Source of the DNA: an uncultured Prevotellaceae bacterium
Lineage (GTDB): Bacteria; Bacteroidota; Bacteroidia; Bacteroidales; Muribaculaceae
Direction: 5' to 3'
Length of the DNA: 64,000 bases
Assembly (NCBI GenBank): GCA_905207705.1
Contig: CAJLMA010000003.1
Span: 62,001-126,000 of the forward strand
The notes under the pieces were generated by a model. That model had not been told where the DNA came from and ran no database searches. It saw nothing but the letters and a program-made list of their open reading frames with translations. This document shows, piece after piece, positions 27,490 to 35,404 of the stretch (position 1 is its first letter; each line of letters starts with the position of its first letter). A program made the translations under genes and the position numbers.

Positions 27490-28749
27490 TTATTTTATCA
27501 TGACTTTTTGCACAGTGCCACTGATTTTCACGATATATATTCCTGGCGTGGGCATTTGTATTTCGTTGTCGTGTCCGTAGTATATTCGCCGTCCGTTTAC
27601 CTCATAAATAGAAACTGCTTCGTCATTGTCGTTTCCCGATATAATGACCTTGTTGCCGGCCGATTTCACTGTAATTCCATAAACGTCGGGACTTGCAACG
27701 CCAGATATCGGTTCAAGGTCGTCAACGATATTGGTGAAGTTGCGCCACCCGCTTGCAGCCTTGTATTTTTCGAGAGTGCCTTTAGGCACATGCAATGTCG
27801 CCGTGTAGGTTGAGAAGGAATTGTCGTAGGCGATGGGTGGTTCCATGCGTCTGCATCGCACCTCGGTTAAGGCATCGCATCCAGCGAAGGCATATTCCTC
27901 GACGACTTCGCCACTTAGCTCACGGGCATCTTCGGCGAGTGCTATGCTCTTGAGTCCGCTACAACCATAGAAAGCACGTCGCTGTACTGAAAAATCGGTG
28001 AGTGTTAAATTTGTGAGGGAGGTGCAATTCTCAAACGACGATAAGCCTGTGTTTCCGATAATCACTCCGTCGAGGTTGAGTGCAGTGCAGTTTACAAAGG
28101 CACTGTCGAGTGCATTCAAGACCCCGACACACTCTAAAGTCGTTAGTTTGGGACAATTTGCGAAGCTTTTCGTTCTGACATCGAAAGTTAGTCGGTCGTC
28201 AGCATCCGAGCCGTAATCAATCAGAGTTACCCGTTCCAAATTGGGGCAATCGGCAAAAGCATAATGGCTTACCGATTGGATGACAGCGTATTTCAAATTC
28301 GGCAATGCATAAAATGCCGAGTCTTCTTCCATTTCTGCAATTTGCTTATAATAATCGATATTATAGCCAGTATTCCAGTAAATTTCTTGAGATTCAAATA
28401 TTACAGCCGTAATATCTGTGCATTTGCGGAAACCTCTCGCTTCATATATGGTGCAGGGTTTCCAATATGAATGATCTTCGTAAGTGTAGTCGATGCGTAC
28501 AATCCCGGGAATGCGTAATTCTCCGCTTATTGAAGCTCCTTCTGCTGGCATTACGAGCAATGCATGGTTGATGTCGTGTGAACTGTTGCTATATATATCC
28601 ACCAACTTCAAATTAGGATATTCTGTAACATTGCGCAGAGGGTCGTATGCGTGCAGTTGCAAGGCTTGTCCTAATACACAGCACACGATGATTGTTAATT
28701 TGATGCAGGACATTAATCGAGTTGGCATCAATCCATTTTTTATAATCAT
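27490..28749 (-). CDS. Secreted BspA-type leucine-rich-repeat protein with T9SS-like tail
   Basis: The 419-residue protein has a signal peptide (start MIIKNG; later ATGs at residues 8 and 13 are possible, cut after LQLHA). Residues 95-330 are LRR_5/BspA repeats recognised by FxxCxxLxxxxL steps: FADCPNLERVTL, FANCPKLTTLEC, FENCTSLTNLTL, FYGCSGLKSIAL, FAGCDALTEVRC. The repeats end with the typical LHVPKGTLEKYKAASGWRNF. The last 75 residues (VSIYEVNGRRIYYG...PGIYIVKISGTVQKVMIK) look like a T9SS type A sorting domain, so the protein should be exported and surface-attached or released. BspA-like proteins mediate adhesion. It has its own promoter and terminator. Confidence 0.82.
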   Translation of the reverse strand: MIIKNGLMPTRLMSCIKLTIIVCCVLGQALQLHAYDPLRNVTEYPNLKLVDIYSNSSHDINHALLVMPAEGASISGELRIPGIVRIDYTYEDHSYWKPCTIYEARGFRKCTDITAVIFESQEIYWNTGYNIDYYKQIAEMEEDSAFYALPNLKYAVIQSVSHYAFADCPNLERVTLIDYGSDADDRLTFDVRTKSFANCPKLTTLECVGVLNALDSAFVNCTALNLDGVIIGNTGLSSFENCTSLTNLTLTDFSVQRRAFYGCSGLKSIALAEDARELSGEVVEEYAFAGCDALTEVRCRRMEPPIAYDNSFSTYTATLHVPKGTLEKYKAASGWRNFTNIVDDLEPISGVASPDVYGITVKSAGNKVIISGNDNDEAVSIYEVNGRRIYYGHDNEIQMPTPGIYIVKISGTVQKVMIK

Positions 28750-28912
28750 AATATTTATAGTTTAATAGTTAAAGAGAGTCTTGTGAGTAATTTATTGCCA
28801 CCAGTCGGCTGGTTAGTTTGAGTTTATAGTCATGTCTTTATATCGCTGATGGTTCATAGCTTGGCGTTGTTGCGTCCATTGAGTTTGAATCATCGCATGA
28901 ACTGTGCATATA

Positions 28913-28942
28913 CAAATTTAGTCAGAATATTTGAGTCGTCAA
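28913..28942 (-). promoter_or_regulatory. Promoter of the LRR gene
   Basis: Minus-strand TTG (28940-28942), 19-bp spacer, TAAATTTG (28913-28920): an exact Bacteroidetes promoter. It predicts a leader of about 155 nt. The 248-nt gap 28750-28997 holds nothing else except a direct repeat GTCGCCGGT near 28981 and 29003. Confidence 0.65.
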
Positions 28943-28997
28943 AGTGTTCATTTTACTATTTTTATTGTCCATGACGAAAGGTCGCCGGTATTGACTA

Positions 28998-29759
28998 TCA
29001 TGTCGCCGGTTTTTCACTGCACGAAAAATAATTGTTCAGCGATGTGACGTTGGAAGATGTTATCACCAGTTGGCGGCCTTGTTCCAAGTGGTTTGATGCA
29101 AATGTGATTCCTTTGCAGGAGGTTATCAGCACGTCGGCATTGATTACGTTTGCATTAATGCTTGCTCCCCCGCAATTGCAAAGTCGCAGCCCTTTGTTTT
29201 TATAACCGTCGTTTATCTTGTTGTGTTCAAATAATGTCGCGTCGCCAAGCCAACCCATGTCGAAAGCATATAATTTATCGTTGTCGTCGGGATTTTATCC
29301 TGCTGTATCTTTGTTTAAGTTGAATGTGCAGTTAACGACTTTTCGGTTATCGATATATTCAGTCAAATATTTAACAGCTTGGCTGAATCCATGCCATGTG
29401 TTGCAGTCGAATGTTGCTCCGCAGCCGCACAACACGCCGCGCAATAACTTGTTGTTTCCATATATGGGCGTGTCGTTCTGAAAGAATATGTTTTTTACGG
29501 TATATCCTTGTGACGAATGCTGCTGCCGCCACGATGGGGTATTGTCGGTTGCGTGTGATGTATTGATGTTAATCAGCAATGCAAAGTTACTTGGGTTCTC
29601 GGGGTAATCGGTTGCAATCTTTAATGTGTCGAATTTTACAACAAATATCGTGCGATTGTCGCGCGTGTCTTTAACCCCGCCATTTTTTGTTAGGAATTTT
29701 ATCCAATCCACAAGAGAATCACGACCGCAAGCATGACGGATGTGCAGGAGTGGGGCCAT
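28998..29759 (-). pseudogene. Beta-helix-like protein remnant with an in-frame stop
   Basis: Two stretches of 154 and 98 codons lie in the same frame, separated only by a TAA at 29295-29297. The text is continuous across it (NLNKDTAG, stop, NPDDNDKLYAFDMGWLG). The second half has short repeated strands (LRLCNCGGASINANVI, ADVLITSCKGITFASNHL, QLVITSSNVTSLNNYF) of the right-handed parallel beta-helix type. The 5' end is also gone: the frame begins after a stop, without signal peptide or promoter. Family not identified; it resembles secreted polysaccharide-lyase-like or surface proteins. It lies between the LRR gene and the phoH promoter repeats. Confidence 0.65.
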
Positions 29760-29794
29760 GTCAAGGCGCAGGCTGGGTTTAGCGTAACATCATG

Positions 29795-29850
29795 AAAAAT
29801 TTGACACAGGCTCAAATTGCCACTCAACTTTCACTAAATTTTGGTAATAT
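29795..29850 (+). repeat. Promoter repeat copy P2 (distal, phoH locus)
   Basis: Contains the palindrome AATTTGA/TCAAATT, CTCAACTTTCACTAAATTTT and the downstream block GGTAATATGGGACACG, which matches copies P4 and P6 after their -7 elements. Its -7-like box starts at 29835, 84 bp before that of P3. Confidence 0.6.
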
Positions 29851-29872
29851 GGGACACGCCCCAGTGTGGCCA

Positions 29873-29926
29873 AGCACAAAAACGTCGTTTTTTGTTTGTC
29901 TCTGCACTCACCTTTCGCTATCTTTG
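29873..29926 (+). repeat. Promoter repeat copy P3 (proximal, phoH locus)
   Basis: A self-complementary AAAAACGTCG/TTTTTT block is followed by CACCTTTCGCTATCTTTG with the -7 element TATCTTTG at 29919-29926, 20 nt before the phoH ATG. The 54 bp are nearly identical to P7 before the alcohol dehydrogenase gene. Confidence 0.65.
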
Positions 29927-29946
29927 CATCAGGTTTTAATGACTAT

Positions 29947-30948
29947 ATGATAGAACGCATAATCATCATCGACAGCGTTGACCCCGTAATATTCTACGGA
30001 ATCAACAATTCCAATATACAACTCATACGCAACCTGTTCCCTAAGTTGCGCCTTGCCGCACGCGGCAGCATAATAAAAGTCATAGGAGATGATGCTGAAA
30101 CTTCGATTTTCGAAGAAAAAATAAAGGAACTTGAAGAATATTGCGCAAAATACAACAAGTTGCCGCAAGATGTCATCATCGACACCATCAAAGGAGAAGC
30201 TCCTAAGGAAATAAACCTCGACGATGTGATTATATACGGCGTAAACGGCAAGCCCATTTCGGGACGAACGCCCAACCAGCAACGTCTCGTGAAGGTATTT
30301 CAGGAAAACGACCTCACATTTGCCCTTGGGCCTGCCGGAACCGGCAAGACATACATTGCCATAGCCCTTGCCGTAAGAGCACTGAAAAACAAACAAGTCA
30401 AGAAAATAATATTGTCGCGCCCTGCAGTCGAGGCCGGCGAGAAACTCGGATTCCTCCCAGGCGACATGAAAGATAAAATCGACCCGTACCTGCAACCGCT
30501 ATATGATGCGCTCGAAGACATGATTCCCGCCGTAAAGCTAAAGGAATACATGGAAGCCAACGTTATCCAGATTGCTCCTCTTGCATTCATGCGCGGTCGC
30601 ACGCTCAGCGATGCCGTCATCGTCCTTGACGAAGCCCAAAACACAACAACGCACCAGATAAAGATGTTCCTGACCCGTCTTGGTCTCGGCTCGAAAATGA
30701 TTATAACAGGCGACATGACTCAAATAGACCTGCCTCACACGGTGCAATCGGGACTTATTCAAGCCCTGCGGATATTGAAAGACATACAAGGTATCGGCAA
30801 GGTGGAATTTGACAAAAAAGACATCGTAAGGCACAGGCTCGTTCAACGCATAGTGGAAGCATACCAAAAATTTGACGAAGAACGCAGGGCATCCGAACAA
30901 ACACAGCAACTCGAACAATCGTTTAAAACAAACATAAATCATGGCTAA
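29947..30948 (+). CDS. phoH: PhoH-family ATPase
   Basis: From the ATG at 29947 the protein has 333 residues. The frame runs upstream to a GTG at 29866, but that part is encoded by a promoter repeat and is probably not translated. It has an N-terminal KH-like region (residues 1-95), then the PhoH P-loop domain with GPAGTGKTYIA (Walker A), SRPAVEAGEKLGFLPGD, VIVLDEAQN (Walker B) and ITGDMTQIDLP. The PhoH/YbeZ branch is linked to RNA metabolism with YbeY; no ybeY lies here. Its stop overlaps the purC start by 8 nt. Confidence 0.92.
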   Translation: MIERIIIIDSVDPVIFYGINNSNIQLIRNLFPKLRLAARGSIIKVIGDDAETSIFEEKIKELEEYCAKYNKLPQDVIIDTIKGEAPKEINLDDVIIYGVNGKPISGRTPNQQRLVKVFQENDLTFALGPAGTGKTYIAIALAVRALKNKQVKKIILSRPAVEAGEKLGFLPGDMKDKIDPYLQPLYDALEDMIPAVKLKEYMEANVIQIAPLAFMRGRTLSDAVIVLDEAQNTTTHQIKMFLTRLGLGSKMIITGDMTQIDLPHTVQSGLIQALRILKDIQGIGKVEFDKKDIVRHRLVQRIVEAYQKFDEERRASEQTQQLEQSFKTNINHG

Positions 30949-31894
30949 GACATTAACCCACACTGACTACAACTTCCCGGGGCAAAAAAGTGTTTACCAC
31001 GGAAAGGTGCGTGATGTTTACGACATCAACGATGACATTCTCGTAATGATTGCAACCGACCGCATATCGGCCTTCGACGTTATCCTTCCGAAAGGAATAC
31101 CTTACAAAGGACAAGTATTGAACCAAATCGCAGCCACTTTCCTTGATGCCACATCCGACATCGTTCCCAACTGGAAATTGGCAACCCCCGACCCAATGGT
31201 AACCGTAGGACTTAAATGTGAAGGGTTCAGGGTCGAAATGATTATACGCGGATACCTTACAGGTAGCGCATGGCGCGAATATGCCGCAGGATGCAGGGAA
31301 CTGTGTGGCGTGAAATTACCCGAAGGAATGAAGGAGAACCAGAAATTCCCCGAGCCAATCATCACTCCTACGACAAAAGCCGAAGCCGGCCACGACGAAA
31401 ATATTTCTAAAGAAGAAATAATCAAACAAGGCATCGTAAGCAAGGAAGACTATGAAACAATGGAACGATACACTCGAGCATTGTTTGAAAGAGGCACTAA
31501 AATCGCTGCCGAAAAAGGATTGATTCTCGTTGACACGAAATATGAATTCGGCAAACGTGACGGTAAAGTGATTCTTATCGATGAAATCCATACCCCCGAC
31601 TCTTCAAGGTACTTCTACTCTGAAGGCTATGAAGAACGTTTTGAAAAGGGCGAGCCTCAAAAGCAACTTTCCAAAGAATTTGTACGCCAATGGCTCATCG
31701 ACCACGACTTCATGGGTAAAGCAGGACAAACCGTACCCGAAATGACCGATGAATATTGCCAATCGGTGTCAAACCGCTATATCGAGCTATATGAACATAT
31801 CGTTGGCTCCAAGTTTGTACCTGCCGACGATGCCGACATCGCAGCTCGAATAGAGAAAAACGTCAACGATTACCTTGCTTCGCTCAACAAATGA
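30941..31894 (+). CDS. purC: Phosphoribosylaminoimidazole-succinocarboxamide synthase
   Basis: The 317-residue SAICAR synthetase joins CAIR and aspartate with ATP in purine synthesis. It shows YHGKVRDVYDI, VMIATDRISAFDVI, the PurC signature VEMIIRGYLTGSAW, FPEPIITPTTKAEAGHDENIS and LILVDTKYEFGK with IDEIHTPDSSRY. The length is that of the longer, yeast-like PurC form common in Bacteroidetes. It is translationally coupled to phoH. Confidence 0.95.
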   Translation: MAKTLTHTDYNFPGQKSVYHGKVRDVYDINDDILVMIATDRISAFDVILPKGIPYKGQVLNQIAATFLDATSDIVPNWKLATPDPMVTVGLKCEGFRVEMIIRGYLTGSAWREYAAGCRELCGVKLPEGMKENQKFPEPIITPTTKAEAGHDENISKEEIIKQGIVSKEDYETMERYTRALFERGTKIAAEKGLILVDTKYEFGKRDGKVILIDEIHTPDSSRYFYSEGYEERFEKGEPQKQLSKEFVRQWLIDHDFMGKAGQTVPEMTDEYCQSVSNRYIELYEHIVGSKFVPADDADIAARIEKNVNDYLASLNK

Positions 31895-31929
31895 TTGTAA
31901 TCTCATACAAGACGAGATAAGACTGAATT

Positions 31930-31966
31930 ACGACAGACGGAGCATTCTCGCCCCGTCTGTCGTTTA
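31930..31966 (+). terminator. Hairpin between purC and menG
   Basis: Perfect 11-bp inverted repeat ACGACAGACGG/CCGTCTGTCGT with a 12-nt loop, followed by a weak T-rich stretch (TTTATATA). Probably a partial terminator or processing site 35 nt after the purC stop and 25 nt before menG. Confidence 0.55.
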
Positions 31967-31991
31967 TATATGCACACTAAAAAACTTCCCC

Positions 31992-32750
31992 ATGGACTAC
32001 AAAGCAGAAAAAATAAAACCTTACAACGCTGAAGACAGCAAGACCGGGCAAGTAAGACAGATGTTTGACTCCATAGCTCCGGCCTACGACTTCATGAATC
32101 GCGCCATGACCATGGGCATCGACAAAATATGGCGCCATATAGCCGTTAAGATGGTCAGACGCCACAATCCAGCATCTATACTCGATGTAGCGACAGGCAC
32201 GGGCGACCTTGCCATAAAACTTTGCAAATCGCTTGCCTCGGTAAAGCATGTGACGGGTATCGACTTGTCAAGAAACATGCTCGAGGTTGCGAAAGCCAAA
32301 GTTGCGAAAGCAAGTCTGGCCGATAAGATTTCCTTTGAAGAAGGAGATTGCCTGGCTCTGCGCTTCAATGACGACACATTTGATGCTGTCACAGTAGCCT
32401 ATGGCGTGCGCAACTTCGAGCATTTGGAACAAGGCTACCGCGAAATGTTCCGCGTGCTATCTCCCGGAGGCATGCTGTGCGTGGTGGAATTATCAACACC
32501 GACATCGCGTTTTATAAAATTACTGTATGACTTCTATACACGCACGCTGATTCCACTTGCCGGACGGCTCATTTCTCACGACAAACGCGCCTACAGCTAC
32601 CTGCCCGAAAGCATAGCCGCCGTACCGCAAGGGAATGAAATGCTCGACATAATGCGCCGAGCCGGATTTACAAATTGCCTCTACCGCAGGCTCACATTCG
32701 GGACATGCACAATTTATACAGGCGAAAAAGGCAATGACCGACAACCATAA
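31992..32750 (+). CDS. menG: Demethylmenaquinone methyltransferase
   Basis: From the ATG at 31992 (252 residues) the protein starts properly with VRQMFDSIAPAYDFMNRAMT, the UbiE/MenG signature. The SAM-binding site is ILDVATGTGDLA, then GIDLSRNML, and VAYGVRNFEHLEQG is the second family motif. It performs the last step of menaquinone synthesis, the quinone used by anaerobic Bacteroidales respiration. The 39 codons upstream in the same frame cross the hairpin and are not credible as protein. Confidence 0.93.
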   Translation: MDYKAEKIKPYNAEDSKTGQVRQMFDSIAPAYDFMNRAMTMGIDKIWRHIAVKMVRRHNPASILDVATGTGDLAIKLCKSLASVKHVTGIDLSRNMLEVAKAKVAKASLADKISFEEGDCLALRFNDDTFDAVTVAYGVRNFEHLEQGYREMFRVLSPGGMLCVVELSTPTSRFIKLLYDFYTRTLIPLAGRLISHDKRAYSYLPESIAAVPQGNEMLDIMRRAGFTNCLYRRLTFGTCTIYTGEKGNDRQP

Positions 32751-32768
32751 AAATAATAGTCTATTTTA

Positions 32769-32798
32769 TTGCAAGACAACGTAAAAATAGTAATTTTG
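32769..32798 (+). promoter_or_regulatory. pfkA promoter
   Basis: TTG (32769-32771), exactly 19 bp, TAATTTTG (32791-32798). The leader to the pfkA ATG is about 70 nt. Confidence 0.7.
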
Positions 32799-32872
32799 CA
32801 ATAAATATTAAATTCCCCGTAATAGTCGGGAATGGCATAAATCCAAGACAAATCATTTAACTTAATATCATT

Positions 32873-33853
32873 ATGGCAGGAATTAAATGCATAGGCATAC
32901 TGACCTCCGGAGGCGATGCCCCGGGCATGAACGCAGCCATCCGCGCCGTGACTCGTGCGGCAATCTTCAGCGGATTCTCTGTTAAAGGAATTTACCGTGG
33001 ATACAAAGGATTGATAACCGATGAAATCGTAGACTTCAAGACCCAGAATGTTTCAAACATCATCCAAATGGGCGGTACAATCCTAAAGACTGCACGATGC
33101 AAGGAATTTACAACTCCCGAAGGAAGGCAACTTGCCTATGACGTTCTTAAACGTGAAGGTATCGACGCACTTGTAGTTATCGGCGGTGACGGCTCTCTGA
33201 CCGGTGCAAGAATCTTTGCCACCGAATACAACTTCCCTATCGTAGGGCTTCCCGGAACCATCGACAACGACCTATACGGAACCGACAAAACTATCGGATA
33301 TGACACGGCTCTGAATACAATCATGCAGTGTGTCGACAAAATTCGCGACACTGCCACATCCCACGAACGTCTGTTCTTCATCGAAGTCATGGGTCGCGAC
33401 GCAGGGTTCCTTGCCCTCAACGGCGCTATTGCAACCGGAGCCGAAGCTGCAATTATCCCTGAAATATCTACCGAGGTCGACCAGCTGGCCGAACTAATAA
33501 AGAACGGGTTCCGTAAAAGCAAGAACTCTTCAATCGTCCTCGTTGCCGAAAGCCCGATTACCGGCGGTGCAATGGCCCTTGCCGACCGTGTGAAAAACGA
33601 ATATCCGCAATACGACGTGCGCGTGACAATCCTCGGACACTTGCAACGTGGAGGCTCGCCGACTGCCGTTGACCGCATTCTTGCTTCACGCATGGGAGCA
33701 GCCGCAGTCGATGCTCTTCTTGAAGACCAACGCAACGTCATGATTGGTATTTCCAACGACGAGATAGTTTATGTGCCCTTCTCTAAGGCAATCAAGAACG
33801 ACAAGCCTATCAATCGCGACTTGTTGAACACTTTGCGTCGTCTTTCAATTTAA
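32873..33853 (+). CDS. pfkA: 6-phosphofructokinase (ATP type)
   Basis: The 326-residue enzyme phosphorylates fructose 6-phosphate in glycolysis. Motifs: LTSGGDAPGMNAAIRA (ATP site), IGGDGSLTGA with the glycine-aspartate-glycine of ATP-dependent PfkA, PGTIDNDLYGTDKTIG with the catalytic aspartate, EVMGRDAGFLAL and LGHLQRGGSPTA. Length and residues are those of the allosteric bacterial PfkA. It is a single-gene unit with its own promoter and terminator. Confidence 0.96.
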   Translation: MAGIKCIGILTSGGDAPGMNAAIRAVTRAAIFSGFSVKGIYRGYKGLITDEIVDFKTQNVSNIIQMGGTILKTARCKEFTTPEGRQLAYDVLKREGIDALVVIGGDGSLTGARIFATEYNFPIVGLPGTIDNDLYGTDKTIGYDTALNTIMQCVDKIRDTATSHERLFFIEVMGRDAGFLALNGAIATGAEAAIIPEISTEVDQLAELIKNGFRKSKNSSIVLVAESPITGGAMALADRVKNEYPQYDVRVTILGHLQRGGSPTAVDRILASRMGAAAVDALLEDQRNVMIGISNDEIVYVPFSKAIKNDKPINRDLLNTLRRLSI

Positions 33854-33884
33854 ACGAGAAAACAAAAAAGCGATACAACAAAAG

Positions 33885-33924
33885 ATTCCCGCATGCAAAT
33901 TGAATCACATGCGGGAATTTTTTT
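33885..33924 (+). terminator. pfkA terminator
   Basis: Perfect 11-bp stem ATTCCCGCATG/CATGCGGGAAT, 12-nt loop, then eight T. It lies 31 nt after the pfkA stop and just before the converging efflux operon. Confidence 0.85.
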
Positions 33925-33973
33925 CAACTGACATGAATTTATATTTTGCAATTACTGCGGTCCGTACATCACT

Positions 33974-35386
33974 TTACATGTCATAACCTCCGCCCAAGGC
34001 ATGATACAAGTTTATAACGCCTGATATCTCGTCAAAGCGGTCGGAAACCACTGTCAACTCGGCTTGTAACAGCGATTGTCTTGCAGTAAGCACCTCCAGA
34101 TAATTTTGTGTACTGTAACGCATAAGCAACTCTGCATTCCTTACAGTAGATTCAAGAGCCTCAATCTGTTTCTTGCTCAATTCAAGACGCTCGCGAGCTC
34201 CTTGCCATTGTGCCAAGGAATTATTCACGTCACTGCCGGCGTCGAGCAAACTTTGTCTGAATTCAAGTAACGCTTCTTCTTGTTGAGCCTTTGCGATCTT
34301 CAAATTGGCAATATTTTCTCCCCTGTTAAACAACGGCTGCACAAGTGAACCGAGCGCCGACATCAGCCATTCGGCAGGATTTCCTATGGCAGCCCCCACA
34401 GAGTTTGTCCATCCGGCCGAGCCGCTTAACGTTATCGACGGATAAAACGCAGCCCGAGCATAATTGGTGGCATAAAAACTTGCCGCGAGCTCGGCTTCTT
34501 TCTGCCTGACATCTGGACGACGTTGCAACAATTGTAAAGGGACTCCGGTGGCTATGCTGTCGGGGAACTGCTGCTCGTCAAATGTTCCACGGGCAATATG
34601 ACCCGGCGCAATGCCGAGCAATGCCGACAAAGAATTTTCGGCTTCGGTCACCTGCTGCTTTAATGAACTTAAAGATGCTTCTACCGACAACTTGGTCGCC
34701 CTTGCCTGAGCCACGTCAAGCTCGGTAGCCTGTCCGGCATTTTTCAGGGCTTCGAGCGTGCGCAGATTCTCTCCCCATATTTCAATTGTGCCTTTTGTTA
34801 TTTCACATTGCTTGTCAAGCATCAATAGTGTATAATAACTGCCGGCTATGGTCGATACCAATTGAGTCTGCACGGCCTGTTTATAATAAACGCTTTGTTC
34901 AAGCACGGCTTTAGCCTCACGCTTCGCATTTGTCAACTTACCGAAGAAATCAAGTTCCCAATTGGCCGATGCCCCTATGTTGTAAGTCTTTGTCGTGCCT
35001 TGGCTCTCACTGTGGCTTATGCCCCCTTCGGGATTAAACGTCAACGATGGCAGATAGGCCAACTTTGACGATGTCAACAACGCTTTGGCCTCTTCCACTT
35101 TATATCGAGCCACGTTAAGGTCGGTATTGTTTGCCATTCCTGTTTCTATCAGCTTCTGGAGCAAGCTATCGGTAAACAATTCCTTCCATGAAAAATCAGC
35201 AAGTGAAGCAGTATCGGCAATCACGGTATCGGCTGCCGGAATATGCCGGTAAAGGCTGTCGGCAACAGTGACTGCACGATCAGGCCGTTCATAAGACTTG
35301 TATATGTGACATCCCGTCAATATCGGCAACACACATGCCACGACGACAATCAAAGTTCTTATATCATTGGTCTTAAACATATTCAT
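33974..35386 (-). CDS. TolC-family outer-membrane efflux lipoprotein
   Basis: A 470-residue NodT/OprM-type channel with a lipobox (LTGC, Cys26). It has the two long coiled-coil OEP halves: NTDLNVARYKVEEAKALL and the second copy ending in LEVLTARQSLLQAELTV, with QLLQRRPDVRQKEAELAA and FYPSITLSGSAGW in between. It forms the trimeric exit duct for the RND pump encoded just upstream. It is the last gene of the operon (18 nt after the pump). Confidence 0.93.
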   Translation of the reverse strand: MNMFKTNDIRTLIVVVACVLPILTGCHIYKSYERPDRAVTVADSLYRHIPAADTVIADTASLADFSWKELFTDSLLQKLIETGMANNTDLNVARYKVEEAKALLTSSKLAYLPSLTFNPEGGISHSESQGTTKTYNIGASANWELDFFGKLTNAKREAKAVLEQSVYYKQAVQTQLVSTIAGSYYTLLMLDKQCEITKGTIEIWGENLRTLEALKNAGQATELDVAQARATKLSVEASLSSLKQQVTEAENSLSALLGIAPGHIARGTFDEQQFPDSIATGVPLQLLQRRPDVRQKEAELAASFYATNYARAAFYPSITLSGSAGWTNSVGAAIGNPAEWLMSALGSLVQPLFNRGENIANLKIAKAQQEEALLEFRQSLLDAGSDVNNSLAQWQGARERLELSKKQIEALESTVRNAELLMRYSTQNYLEVLTARQSLLQAELTVVSDRFDEISGVINLYHALGGGYDM

Positions 35387-35404
35387 TTTCTCCTTTTAGT
35401 TGTT

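Noticed and set aside
29295..29297. TAA read through as a recoded codon
   Set aside because: Recoding of TAA is not known in this group and the gene also lacks its 5' end, so decay is the simpler reading.
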